Positions 41,317 through 50,898 of a DNA stretch of 64,000 nt are shown here, piece by piece. Location: the NCBI RefSeq assembly GCF_017086405.1, contig NZ_CP070973.1:6170739-6234738 (forward strand). The letters run 5' to 3'. Every line of letters begins with the position of its first letter. Position 1 is the stretch's first letter. The notes below the pieces were generated by a model. The model had not been told where the DNA came from. It was given only the letters and a program-made list of their open reading frames with translations, and made no database searches. Made by a program: the position numbers and the translations under genes. This stretch comes from Mycobacterium gordonae. GTDB taxonomy: Bacteria > Actinomycetota > Actinomycetes > Mycobacteriales > Mycobacteriaceae.

Positions 41317-42141
41317 CTATCTCCCGGATTGGAAGCGCGCCGTCAAGGGCCCGAGGATGCGCTGGTAGCCCGCCGGTGCCAGTCGCACCAGCAGTTCATA
41401 GGCTTTGGCGTCCGGACCCACTACCACCCGCGCCTTCTTCTTGCGGACCGCCTTCAAGATGATCCGCGCGGCACGTTCGGCGCTGGTGATCGCGAGCTTG
41501 TTGAAGACCCGGACCCCGGCTTCTTTGTCGAGCCCCTCCACGTGTCCGGCGTTGGCCGCGATTCCCGTTTTGACGAACCCGGGGTGTACGACCGTCACGG
41601 CGACCGGGTGGCCGGCAATCGCCATCTCCTGGCGCAGCGCCTCGGTGAAGCCGCGCACCGCGAATTTGGCTGAGTTGTAAGCAGCCTGGCCCGGAACTCC
41701 GAACAGGCCGAACATGCTGGACATGTTCACCACATGGCCGTCGCCGGACGCGATCAGGTGCGGAAGAAAAGCCTTTGTTCCGTTGACAACGCCCCAATAG
41801 TCGACATCCATCACCTTTTCAATGTCTTTGAACTGGCTGACCTCGATGTCGCCGAGGAAGGCGATGCCCGCGATGTTGTAGATCTGGTGCACGATCCCGA
41901 AGTGGGCGTTCACACTGTCGGCATAGGCGAGGAAAGCCTCGCGTTCGGTGACGTCGAGGCGGTCGGTCCGTACCGGCGCGCCGATCCGCCGGATCAGCGC
42001 CTCGGTCTGTCCGAGTCCCTCGACATCGACATCGCTGATCGCCAGTCGCGCTCCGTAGCGGGCCAATTCCAGCGCCAGCGCTCTGCCGATGCCCGAACCG
42101 GCTCCGGTGATCACTGCGACCGTTCCGGCAAATCCGTCCAT
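41317..42141 (-). CDS. Short-chain dehydrogenase/reductase
   Basis: A 274-residue SDR: TGAGSGIGRALAL, NIAGIAF and YNSAK. ATG at 42141 follows GGAAGGG. The C-terminal part (RKKKARVVVGPDAKAYELL) is characteristic of mycobacterial membrane-associated SDRs of the EphD/SadH-like type. It is coupled to the DoxX gene, so a membrane-linked oxidation is possible. Confidence 0.87.
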   Translation of the reverse strand: MDGFAGTVAVITGAGSGIGRALALELARYGARLAISDVDVEGLGQTEALIRRIGAPVRTDRLDVTEREAFLAYADSVNAHFGIVHQIYNIAGIAFLGDIEVSQFKDIEKVMDVDYWGVVNGTKAFLPHLIASGDGHVVNMSSMFGLFGVPGQAAYNSAKFAVRGFTEALRQEMAIAGHPVAVTVVHPGFVKTGIAANAGHVEGLDKEAGVRVFNKLAITSAERAARIILKAVRKKKARVVVGPDAKAYELLVRLAPAGYQRILGPLTARFQSGR

Positions 42142-42237
42142 GGCTGACCCTTCCGCGCCGAAATCGCCCTGATGGTCGTGATTGTCCACCCAACCACCAC
42201 CCTGACGGCAATCTGGACCCAAAAGCGTGCGCCGGGG

Positions 42238-43044
42238 CTACCGCGGCCCGCGCGGCCGATTCACCTTGCCGGCGACGGTTCCGCCGTCGACCGGCAACAC
42301 AATCCCCGTCACGTAGCGCGATCGCTCGGTCGCCAGATACAGGGCCGCCTCGGCGACGTCGTCGGGTGTGCCTTCCCGCTTCAACGGCCGATCGTCTCGC
42401 ATCCCCTGACGAATCCGGGCCTCGAATCGCTCGATCTCCATAGGATCTAGATCCCCGGCCGACGAGGCCAGAATCGGTGTCGGGATATTGCCCGGCGCGA
42501 TGGCGTTCACCCGAATCTCATACTGCGCCAATTCGATTGCAGCAGACTTGGTGAACTGGATGACGGCGGCCTTGGATGCGCGGTAGGTCATCACCCCGCC
42601 TCCGGCCTGGATGCCGCCGATCGAGGTCAGGTTAATGATCGATCCGCCGCCATGAATCGCCATGTGCCGCGCAGCATCTCGGGTGCCTGCCAGCACCCCG
42701 AGGACGTTGACCCCCATGACCCGGTGGAAGTCGGACAGGTCGTCGTCGAGCAGGCGGCGCAGGGTTCCCGAGACGCCGGCGTTGTTCACCATGACGTGCA
42801 GCCCGCCGAATCGCGCGACCGCCGCCGCGACCAACGCACCGACCTGGTCGGGATCGGAAACGTCCGTGCGCACGAACAGGGCGTCCGGCCCCAGAGCGGT
42901 GGCCAGTGCCTCGCCGCCGTCGGTGTCGATGTCGGCGATGACCACCCGCGCCCCTTCGGCGGCGAACCGCTGGGCTATCCCGCGGCCGAGGCCGGAGGCC
43001 GCTCCGGTGACGATGACGACCTTGTCCAGCAGTTCGTTGCCCAC
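42238..43044 (-). CDS. Short-chain dehydrogenase/reductase
   Basis: A 268-residue SDR with TGAASGLGRG, NNAGV and YRASK. GTG at 43044 is preferred; a longer frame to 43140 would cross the TetR operator and include no SDR residues. First gene of the 12-gene minus-strand run, divergent from the LuxR-type regulator, with the TetR operator 29 bp upstream. Confidence 0.87.
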   Translation of the reverse strand: MGNELLDKVVIVTGAASGLGRGIAQRFAAEGARVVIADIDTDGGEALATALGPDALFVRTDVSDPDQVGALVAAAVARFGGLHVMVNNAGVSGTLRRLLDDDLSDFHRVMGVNVLGVLAGTRDAARHMAIHGGGSIINLTSIGGIQAGGGVMTYRASKAAVIQFTKSAAIELAQYEIRVNAIAPGNIPTPILASSAGDLDPMEIERFEARIRQGMRDDRPLKREGTPDDVAEAALYLATERSRYVTGIVLPVDGGTVAGKVNRPRGPR

Positions 43045-43072
43045 CCGTCGAGTCAATCGGGGCCACGTTATC

Positions 43073-43090
43073 AAGTCAAGCAGTTGATTT
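43073..43090. promoter_or_regulatory. TetR operator copy 2, AAGTCAA-N4-TTGATTT
   Basis: Shares 19 of 21 bases with the site at 40916-40936 (both continue TTTAAA on the right). It lies between the SDR start at 43044 and the regulator start at 43130. Confidence 0.7.
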
Positions 43091-43129
43091 AAACACTCCG
43101 CGGGTACGGTCGGTAAGGTCGACGTCCAA

Positions 43130-45929
43130 GTGATCAACACTGTTCATGCATTGCGTTTACGGGGGCGGCGCGCGGAATGCACGGCCCTGCAGCGGTTGAC
43201 GTCTCGTGCCCGCTCGGGCGAGAGTCAGGTGCTCGTCCTGCGCGGTGAAGCCGGCATCGGCAAGACGGCGCTCGTGGACTTCGTCGCCGAGTGCGCGCGG
43301 GGTTTCCGGACCGCCCGCGTGGCCGGCGTCGAATCAGAGATGGAATTGGCATTCGCGGCGCTGCATCAGCTCTGTGTGCCGCTGCTGGACTGCCTCGACG
43401 AGCTGCCCGCCCCGCAACAGGACGCACTCGAGATCGCCCTCGGGCGAAGGGCGGGCCCCGCTCCGGACCGCTTCCTGGTCGGCCTGGCGGTGCTGAATTT
43501 GATCGGCAGCGCCGCCACGGGCAAGCCGCTGCTGTTCCTGATTGACGACGCGCAGTGGATCGACCGCGTCTCGGCCCAGACGTTGGCATTCGTCGCGCGC
43601 CGCCTGGTCGCCGAACCCGTGTGTCTGGTGTTCGCCATCCGGGACGGGTTCGACGACGACGAGTTGACCGGCCTGCCCGAGCTGACGCTGCAGGGACTCA
43701 ATTCCGGTGACGCGCGCGCGTTGCTGGACTCGGCCGTCCTGGGCCGGCTGGACAACCAGGTGCGTGATCGCATCGTCGCGGAAACCCGCGGGAACCCCCT
43801 GGCCCTGCTGGAACTGCCCAAAGGATTGACGACCGAGGAGTTGGCCGGCGGATTCGGGCCGCCGGATGCGCGACCGCTGGCCGGGCAGATCGAGCAAACC
43901 TTCCTGCGCCGGATCGAACGGTTGTCGGGTCACACCCAGCGACTGCTGTTGACCGCAGCGGCCGAACCGGTCGGTGACGCGGTGTTGCTGATGCGGGCCG
44001 CCGAGTTGCTGGGCATACCGCGCGACGCGGCCGAAGGGGCCGAGGCGGCCGGGTTGATCGACGTGGGGACGACGGTGCGGTTCCGTCATCCGCTGGTTCG
44101 TTCCGCCGCCTACCGCGCCGCGGATCTGCCGGAACGCCGGCGCGCGCATCGGGCGCTGGCCGAGGCGACCGACGGCTCGGCCGATCCCGACCGTCGCGCC
44201 TGGCACCTCGCCATCGCGGCGACCGGGCCCGACGAGTCGGTCGCCGTCCAACTGGAACTCTCCGCCGAGCGCGAGCCAGGCCAGAGGCGGGGTGGCGGCC
44301 GCTGCGGCGTTCCTGGAGCGGGCCACCCAACTGAGCGCCGACCCGGTCAGGCGCGCGGCCCGGGCACTGGCCGCGGCCCAGACCAAGCGTGACACCGCGG
44401 CGTTCGACGCCGCCGACGAGTTGCTGACCATCGCGGAGTCGGCCGCGTCGGTGTCATTGGACGATGTGCAGCGGGCCCGGCTGACTCGACTGCGCGCTCA
44501 GATCGCCTTCGCCCGGAGCCGCAGCGGCGACGCCGACGCACCGACCGTGTCCGAAGCCGCCATCGGTCTGCTGGATGCCGCACGCCAACTCGCCACCCTC
44601 GATATCGCCCAGTCGCGCGAGACCTACCTGGAGGCAGTGGGGGCGGCACTCTTCGGCGGCCGCCTGTGTCCACACGGCGGCATCCGGATGACGGCGGCGG
44701 CCGCGCGCGCCGCGCCACTCGGACCGAATCCGGCCCGGGCAGTCGACCTGCTGCTGGACGGGATCGCCATCCGGGCCACCGACGGTCACGCCGCGAGCCT
44801 GGCGACCCTGCGCGACGCGCTCGCATTGATCCGCACGGAAGCCGAGCGCGGGGGCACAGAGATCATGCGATGGTTCTGGCAGGCCTTCCCGATCGTGCAG
44901 GAGTCGGCGGCTCACGAGCTCTGGGACGACGACGTCTGGCATCAACTGGCCACCCACGCGGTGCGCCTCGCCAGGGGCGCCGGAGCACTGGCCGTCTTGC
45001 CGCTGGCTCTGGTCTATCGGGCCGGCGTCCATGTGCAGGCGGGTGAGTTCGCCGCGGCCACGGCACTGATCGAGGAGGCCGATGCCATCACGACCGCCAC
45101 CGGCTACGCGCCGGTCAAGTATCACTCGGTATTGCTGGCGGCGTTGCGGGGCGACGAATCGCAAGCCTCGACCCTGATCGAGTCTGCGCGCCGCGACGGC
45201 GTCGCACGCGGCGAAGGACGAGTCGTCGGTCTGACGAATTTCGCTGTCGCCGTGCTGTACAACGGACTGGGTCGCTACGAGGAGGCGTTCAGCGCGGCGC
45301 GGCAGGCGTGCGAGGACGAAGACCTCGGCCTGTACGGCTGGTGCCTGGTCGAGCTCATCGAAGCCGGTGCGCGAAGCGGTGATCTCCAAGCGGCGGGTGC
45401 TGCGCTGGCCCAGCTGGAAGAACGCGCGCGCAATAGCGGAACTGATTGGGCACGAGGTGTTTTGGCCCTGTCGCAGGCCTTGCTGGCCGAGGAAACGAGA
45501 GCCGAAAGTCTGTACCGCGACGCCATCGGACACCTGAGCAACACCAGAATGGCCGTGCAGCTGGCCCGCGCCCATCTTGTGTACGGGGAATGGCTGCGTC
45601 GCTGCAATCGCCGCGTCGATGCCCGCGCCCAGCTGCACACCGCCCACGAGATGTTCACCGGGATGGGCGCCCAGGCCTTCGCCGAGCGGGCCCGCCGCGA
45701 GCTGCTCGTGACCGGGCAGAAGGCGAGCAAGCGCTCGAGCACGCCCGCCGGTGAACTGACCGCTCAGGAGGCGCAGATCGCCAAGCTGGCCGGTGAGGGG
45801 CTGACCAACCCCGAGATCGCCGCCCAGTTGTTCATCAGCACCCACACGGTGGAGTGGCACCTGCGGAAGGTGTTCGCCAAGCTCGGCATCAAGTCGCGCC
45901 GGCAACTACGCAACGCCGCTACGGACTGA
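43130..45929 (+). pseudogene. LuxR-type large ATP-binding regulator, frameshifted
   Basis: Two overlapping frames together encode a 933-residue LAL regulator. The first has Walker A (GEAGIGKTAL) and Walker B (LLFLIDDAQW) of an AAA-type ATPase. The second has a TPR-like middle and the C-terminal LuxR helix-turn-helix (LTNPEIAAQLFISTHTVEWH). The break is at about 44272, where GAGCGCGAGC would need two more bases (GAGCGCGCGAGC) to read ERASQARGG into the second frame. A GC-dinucleotide slip is likely; a sequencing error cannot be excluded. GTG start at 43130 lies in the divergent region with a TetR operator. Confidence 0.85.
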
Positions 45930-46015
45930 CTACGGACTTTCAAGGGCTCGATCGGCCCACGGGGCGGGTGATGCTGGGTAAGCCAGTTCATCGGGAGATC
46001 TTGAAAGGCGGGGCA

Positions 46016-46786
46016 ATGAAGATTTTGGTAATCGGTGGGACCGGGCTGATCGGATCGCAGGTGGTCGCCAACCTGACCGAGCTGGGGCACGACGCCGTCG
46101 CGGCCTCGCCGAGCTCCGGCGTCAACAGCGTGACCGGTGAGGGCGTCGCTGCGGCGATGGCCGGCGTGGACGTCGTGGTCGACGTGTCCAACGCGCCGTC
46201 GTGGACCGACGACGACGTGATGAACTTCTTCACCACCTCGACCCGGAACCTGCTCGAGGCGGAGCGGGCCGCCGGCGTCGGCCACCACGTCGCACTCTCG
46301 ATCGTCGGCACCGACCGGGTGCCGGGCAGCGGTTATCTGCGCGCAAAGGCGGCCCAGGAGAAGCTGATCACCGAATCCGGTGCCCCGTACTCGATCGTAC
46401 GAGCGACCCAGTTCTTCGAGTTCGCAATGGGAATAGTCGATTCGGCGACCGACGGCAACACGGTCCGCCTGTCGCACGATGCCGCCATCCAACCCATCGC
46501 CGCCAAGGATGTTGCCACCGCGGTCACACAGGCGGCGATCAACCGGCCACTCAACGGGACCACCAACGTCGCCGGGCCGGACAAGTTCGGCATGGACGAC
46601 CTGGCGCGTAATGCGCTTGCCGCTCATGGTGATTCCCGCGAAGTGGTCACCGACCCGTCGGCCCAGTACTTCGGCGCCGCACTCGACGACCGCAGCATCG
46701 TTCCGATCGACGGCGAAGATGTCACGATCTACGAGACCCACTTCAAAGACTGGGCCAAAGCCCACCTGTCCGGCGCAGCGCACTGA
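46016..46786 (+). CDS. NmrA/NAD(P)H-binding SDR-like protein
   Basis: A 256-residue atypical (extended-type) Rossmann protein beginning MKILVIGGTGLIGSQVV, with YLRAKAAQEKLI and SGAPYSIVRATQFFEF. Such proteins reduce quinones or ketones, or sense NAD(P). ATG at 46016 follows GAAAGGCGGGG. It is 15 bp upstream of an SDR on the same strand, forming a two-gene unit behind the LAL regulator, a common arrangement in mycobacteria. Confidence 0.87.
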   Translation: MKILVIGGTGLIGSQVVANLTELGHDAVAASPSSGVNSVTGEGVAAAMAGVDVVVDVSNAPSWTDDDVMNFFTTSTRNLLEAERAAGVGHHVALSIVGTDRVPGSGYLRAKAAQEKLITESGAPYSIVRATQFFEFAMGIVDSATDGNTVRLSHDAAIQPIAAKDVATAVTQAAINRPLNGTTNVAGPDKFGMDDLARNALAAHGDSREVVTDPSAQYFGAALDDRSIVPIDGEDVTIYETHFKDWAKAHLSGAAH

Positions 46787-46801
46787 GGGGACCCGGACCC
46801 G

Positions 46802-47524
46802 ATGGAACTGATCGACCACACCGCGATCGTCACCGGGGGAACAGCCGGCATCGGACTGGAATCCGCGCGGCTGCTCGCCAGCGAAGGCGCGACTGTCGTC
46901 ATCTCCGGTCGCGACCAGGCCCGGGGTGAGCGGGCGGCGGAGGCCATCGGCGCCGGCGCGCGGTTCATTCCGGTCGACATGGGCGACGCGGAGTCGGTGA
47001 GTGCATTGGTACAGCGGTGCGGGGAGGTCGACATCATCGTCAACAACGCCGCCACTTTCCCGTCGGCGCTGACCGTCGACCAAGTCCCGCATGCTTTCGA
47101 GGGGATGTTCGACACCAACGTCCGCGGCGCCTACTTCCTGGTCGCGGGCTTGGTGCCGGGCATGCTGCAACGCGGCCGGGGCAGCATCGTCAATATCACC
47201 AGTATGGCTGCCTTCAAAGGGATTCCGGGCGCGTCGGGGTACAGCGCCTCGAAAGCCGCACTGGAATCCCTGACCCGGACCTGGGCCGCGGAGTTCGGGG
47301 CGAGCGGGGTCCGGGTCAACAGCGTGGCACCCGGACCCACTCGCACCGCCGGCGTCGCGGCCGAATGGGGTGACGTCAACGACGAACTGGGCAAGGCGCT
47401 GCCGCTGGGCCGCACCGCCTACGCGGCCGAGATCGCCGAGGCGGTGCTGTTCCTCAGCTCGCCGCGGGCCAGCTTCATCACCGGCTCGACACTGCACGTC
47501 GACGGCGGGGGTGCGGCGGTCTGA
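46802..47524 (+). CDS. Short-chain dehydrogenase/reductase
   Basis: A 240-residue SDR with TGGTAGIG, NNAA and YSASK, ending HVDGGGAAV. It follows the NmrA-like gene after 15 bp and is probably co-transcribed. Substrate unknown; about 280 bp of decayed PPE sequence on the other strand follow. Confidence 0.88.
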   Translation: MELIDHTAIVTGGTAGIGLESARLLASEGATVVISGRDQARGERAAEAIGAGARFIPVDMGDAESVSALVQRCGEVDIIVNNAATFPSALTVDQVPHAFEGMFDTNVRGAYFLVAGLVPGMLQRGRGSIVNITSMAAFKGIPGASGYSASKAALESLTRTWAAEFGASGVRVNSVAPGPTRTAGVAAEWGDVNDELGKALPLGRTAYAAEIAEAVLFLSSPRASFITGSTLHVDGGGAAV

Positions 47525-47534
47525 GCCTGTGCAC

Positions 47535-47783
47535 TCAGGCGATGGCCCGGACAACACCCATTGCCACCCCGCCCCAGCTGGGGGGTACGACCAATCTGCC
47601 GACCACCGTGCCCCGGCCGATCGCCGCGGTTATCCGCACCGGCGTGGCCGCAGCCGTGGCAGTACCGGTCGAGGTCATGCTGGTCGGTGAACTGATGGCC
47701 GACGCGAATGCACGCACGGGCGAGCTGAACTTGCACTGCCGCAGCAACCGGGCGATCACGGAATTCGCCGCGGCCGAACGCAC
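47535..47783 (-). pseudogene. Possible PPE-SVP C-terminal remnant
   Basis: The last 40 residues of this minus-strand frame read GRGTVVGRLVVPPSWGG, like the C-terminal motif of PPE-SVP proteins. The N-terminal part has no match I recognise. It lies directly behind a frameshifted PPE gene in the same orientation, so the two may be the ends of one decayed gene. A plus-strand frame here (47542-47811) looks like its shadow. Confidence 0.4.
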
Positions 47784-47807
47784 CGGGCGCGCAAGGCTTC
47801 TCAGCGC

Positions 47808-48406
47808 CTAGGGGATCGCCGGCAGCGCGGGAGCCAGCATCTCCGGTGCGGTGTCGTCGTCGGAGCCCATCAGCGCCGGCATGTTGTAGCCCAGCAGCGG
47901 AGGCTCCAGTGTCGGCAGCGTCGTGGCGGTCGACGAGGCCGCGGCGTAGCGGTACATCGCGGCCGCATTCTGCGCCCACATCTCGCCGTAGTCGGCCTCG
48001 AGGGCAGCGATCTCCGGTGTGTCGTGACCGGTGGGTTGGTGGCGGCTAGCGCAGCCAGCCGGGTTCGGTTGGAGTCGATCGCAGGCGGCGGCACGATCGC
48101 GGCGAAGGTGTCTTCGAAAGCGCCGGCGGCCGCCCTGGCCTGACCGGCGATCTCATCGGCCTTCGCGGCGGTCCGGGCCAGCCAGCGCAGGTACGGCGCG
48201 GTGGCGGCTGCCATCTCCTCCGCTGCGGCGCCCCGCCAGCCATCGCCGGTCAGGGCCGAGATGGCGGCGCGATACGAGGCCACCGTGTCGTTGAGCTCGT
48301 CAGCCAGCCGCTCCCAGGCGTCGGCCGCATGCAGCAGCGACCGGGTTCGAGGACCGGCGTGCATTCGCCCGGAAATGACTTCCGGGCAAACCTCTCCGAA
48401 ATCCAT
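47808..48406 (-). pseudogene. PPE-family protein, frameshifted
   Basis: Starts MDFGEVCPEVISGRMHAGP, a clear PPE domain start, with GDGWRGAAAEEM in the middle. After LAALAATN (about 48035) the frame is lost. One extra base in the CCC run would continue as TGHDTPEIAALEADYGEMWA and MYRYAAASS, completing the PPE domain and ending LAPALPAIP at 47810. The restored product is 199 residues, little more than the PPE domain. Either a one-base deletion or a sequencing error. Confidence 0.8.
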
Positions 48407-48742
48407 GCCGTTACCTCCGAGCGGCTTGCCGGGCACCCGGTCGCTCCGCGTTGCCGGAGTGACAGTTGTCTGTCATCATGCGGTTCACCGGTTACCCGAC
48501 GCTGTGGTTTGTGTTCATCTTTCGTTAACCTCGCGTTAAGTCAAGGTTATCGAGGTTCGGCCGGCGCTGACGGAACTCACATGAAACTCCAACGGGGAGT
48601 TGATTCCTCCGCTGCCGCTGGATGCGCTCCTGGACGCAGTGCCCGAGGACCAGTTGGCGCGGCCGGGGTGGCTCGATGGTGGCGTTGGATCTCGATCACC
48701 AGCCATAAGGACGCGGCGGCTTGCGGGCAGCTGCCACTCGAT

Positions 48743-48759
48743 ATACCCGTCCGGGGTAT
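48743..48759. promoter_or_regulatory. Copper-responsive RicR-type box
   Basis: ATACCC-GTCCG-GGGTAT, a perfect palindrome matching the TACCC-N5-GGGTA type described for RicR-controlled copper genes, 107 bp upstream of mmcO. The rest of 48407-48865 shows no gene I can support. Confidence 0.75.
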
Positions 48760-48865
48760 CGTGGACGGAGCTCGGAGGTAGGGCGGGTTGCGGTATGCCC
48801 CGGATCTGAGCAGGGTGGGAGACGCGTTCTCCACGATCGCCACAACTCAAAGGAGGGAGCAGTCA

Positions 48866-50491
48866 ATGCCGGCCATGCCGACAAGCGTCAACCCCTTTGA
48901 CACGGCCCGCCTGAGCAGGCGCGGCTTCATCGCCGCCGGAATCGCCGGTGGGTTCGCGCTGGCCGGATGCGGTCGATCGAAGACAGCGAACTCGCCGATG
49001 GCCGCCGCTATCGACGCGGCCGAAGCCGCGCGCCCGCACAGCGGACGTACCGTGACCGCGAGCCTGACACCACAACCCGCCAAGGTCGACATCGGTGGCC
49101 GGATCGTAGACACGCTGGCCTACGGCGACACCATCCCGGGGCCACTGCTACGAGCGACGGTGGGAGACGAGGTCGTCGTCTCCGTCTCGAACAAGCTCGA
49201 CCACCCGACGTCGGTCCATTGGCACGGTATTGCGCTGCGTAACGATATGGACGGGGCTGAACCCGCCACTCCGAACATCCCCGCGGGACAGGATTTCACG
49301 TATCGATTCTCGGTGCCGAACTCCGGCACCTACTGGGCGCATCCGCACACGGGGCTGGACAGCGACAAGGGCCTCTACCTGCCGTTCATCGTCGACGATC
49401 CGACCGACGTGGGGCGCTACGACACCGAATGGATTGTCGTCCTTGATGATTGGACGGATGGCGTCGGCAAGTCCCCCCAGCAGCTCTACGACGCGCTGAT
49501 TAACAAGCCGCCCGCCCCGGAGTCCCCGGTAACTCCGACGACGACTACGACTACCAGTTCGGCGGAACCTTCGACGACAGGCCGAACCCCGACGGGCACT
49601 ACCACTTCCACGTCCTCCAGCCCGACCAGCCCGGCCGGCCCCATGCCGGGAATGCCCGGCATGGGTGAGGTTGGCAAGAGCGACCTGCTCGGCGGCGACG
49701 CTGGGGACATCGCTTACCCCTACTACCTGATCAACGGACGGGTCCCCGAGGCCGCCACCACTTTCAACGCCAAGCCGGGCCAACGCATCCGGATCCGCAT
49801 CATCAACACCGCCTCGGACACCGCATTCCGCGTCGCGTTGGCCGGGCATTCGATGACCGTCACCCACACCGACGGCTTCCCGGTGCTCCCGGCACCGGTG
49901 GACGCCTTGTTAGTGGGCATGGCCGAGCGCTACGACGTGGTGGTGACCGCCGCTGACGGCGTGTTCCCACTGGTAGCCTCCGCCGAAGGCAAGAACGCGG
50001 TGGCCCGCTCGTTGCTGGTGACCGGCAAGGGCAGCCCACCCGACCCCCAGTTCCGGCCCAGTGAACTCACCCGCCGGGTCGGCACCGTCGAGATGTTCAC
50101 CGCGGTCACCGCCGCCAATCTCGGCCGTCCCGATCCCCGGCTAGACCTGCCCGTCGTTCTGGGCGGCACGATGGCCAGGTACGACTGGACGATCAACGGA
50201 GAGCCGTACAGCAGGACGAAACCGCTGCAGGTCCATGAGGGCGAGCACACCACGCTCACCTTCGACAACACCACGATGATGTGGCACCCGATGCACCTGC
50301 ACGGTCACACTTTTCAGGTGATCAGGCCCGATGGCACGCTCGGTGCCCGCAAAGACACCGTCATCGTGCTCCCCAATCAGAAGCTGCGCGCCGTGCTCGT
50401 CGCCGACAATCCGGGCACCTGGGTGATGCACTGCCACAACACCTATCACCAAGAGGCCGGCATGCAGACGCGAATCGACTACGTTTTCTGA
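48866..50491 (+). CDS. mmcO: Mycobacterial multicopper oxidase MmcO
   Basis: A 541-residue exported multicopper oxidase, orthologous to M. tuberculosis Rv0846c, which oxidises Cu(I) and protects against copper. It has a twin-arginine signal (LSRRGFIAAG) ending in lipobox LAGC (Cys35). Copper ligands are HWHGI, WAHPHTG, WHPMHLHGHTF and MHCHNTYHQEAGM. ATG at 48866 follows AAAGGAGGG. A roughly 50-residue Thr/Ser/Pro-rich insert (about residues 220-270) ending PGMPGMG has no counterpart in the M. tuberculosis protein as I recall it. A RicR-type box precedes it. Confidence 0.95.
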   Translation: MPAMPTSVNPFDTARLSRRGFIAAGIAGGFALAGCGRSKTANSPMAAAIDAAEAARPHSGRTVTASLTPQPAKVDIGGRIVDTLAYGDTIPGPLLRATVGDEVVVSVSNKLDHPTSVHWHGIALRNDMDGAEPATPNIPAGQDFTYRFSVPNSGTYWAHPHTGLDSDKGLYLPFIVDDPTDVGRYDTEWIVVLDDWTDGVGKSPQQLYDALINKPPAPESPVTPTTTTTTSSAEPSTTGRTPTGTTTSTSSSPTSPAGPMPGMPGMGEVGKSDLLGGDAGDIAYPYYLINGRVPEAATTFNAKPGQRIRIRIINTASDTAFRVALAGHSMTVTHTDGFPVLPAPVDALLVGMAERYDVVVTAADGVFPLVASAEGKNAVARSLLVTGKGSPPDPQFRPSELTRRVGTVEMFTAVTAANLGRPDPRLDLPVVLGGTMARYDWTINGEPYSRTKPLQVHEGEHTTLTFDNTTMMWHPMHLHGHTFQVIRPDGTLGARKDTVIVLPNQKLRAVLVADNPGTWVMHCHNTYHQEAGMQTRIDYVF

Positions 50492-50492
50492 G

Positions 50493-50729
50493 TCACCGTC
50501 CCATCGCGCATTTCATGGCGGCCCCCCACTTCGACGCTCCGCAGTCGGCGGTGAAGGCCAGCCCGAAAAGACTTGCGGTGGAAGAGATATTGACAATCGA
50601 GCCGCCGCCGGAGGCCCGCATCGCGGGAATGACCGCCTGGATCCTGTTGAACACCCCCACCAGGTTCACGTCGAGCACCGCCCGGAAGTGATCGACGGGT
50701 TCGTGCTCGATGAACTTTCCGATGGTGTA
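50493..50729 (-). pseudogene. SDR gene fragment
   Basis: The minus strand reads TIGKFIEHEPVDHFRAVLDV then NLVGVFNRIQAVIPAM and GGGSIVNISSTAS, the central part of an SDR related to 3-alpha/20-beta-hydroxysteroid dehydrogenases. The cofactor-binding start is missing, and the catalytic region decays at CGASKWG before a stop. Not a functional gene. Confidence 0.75.
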
Positions 50730-50736
50730 TCCCTAG

Positions 50737-50880
50737 GGCCTGAACTTCACCGGCTGGAGCTATGGCGACGAAATGACCGTCGGCATGCAGGCGTGCGGCG
50801 ACCACGTGCCCGACATCAGGGAGATCGCGGAGGGATTCACCCAGGCACTCGGCGCGCTGCCCGACGCGCGGACCACGACG
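50737..50880 (+). pseudogene. Wax ester synthase/diacylglycerol acyltransferase C-terminal fragment
   Basis: The plus strand reads GLNFTGWSYGDEMTVGMQAC then GDHVPDIREIAEGF, resembling the C-terminal end of WS/DGAT (Tgs) proteins. A stop lies just before it at 50734, so the rest of the gene is gone. The abrupt join to the SDR fragment marks a recombination junction. Confidence 0.55.
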
Positions 50881-50898
50881 ACGCGCACCGCTGACCCG

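Noticed and set aside
40914..43093. KstR or KstR2 boxes
   Set aside because: The sites resemble TetR-type operators but do not match TnnAACnnGTTnnA, and only loosely resemble the KstR2 pattern; a local TetR is the simpler explanation.
45764..47557. 597-residue minus-strand frame
   Set aside because: Antisense to the NmrA-like and SDR genes, which have intact motifs and start sites.
47542..47811. 89-residue plus-strand frame between the SDR and PPE genes
   Set aside because: No recognisable domain, and it overlaps a minus-strand PPE-SVP-like end; more likely a shadow.
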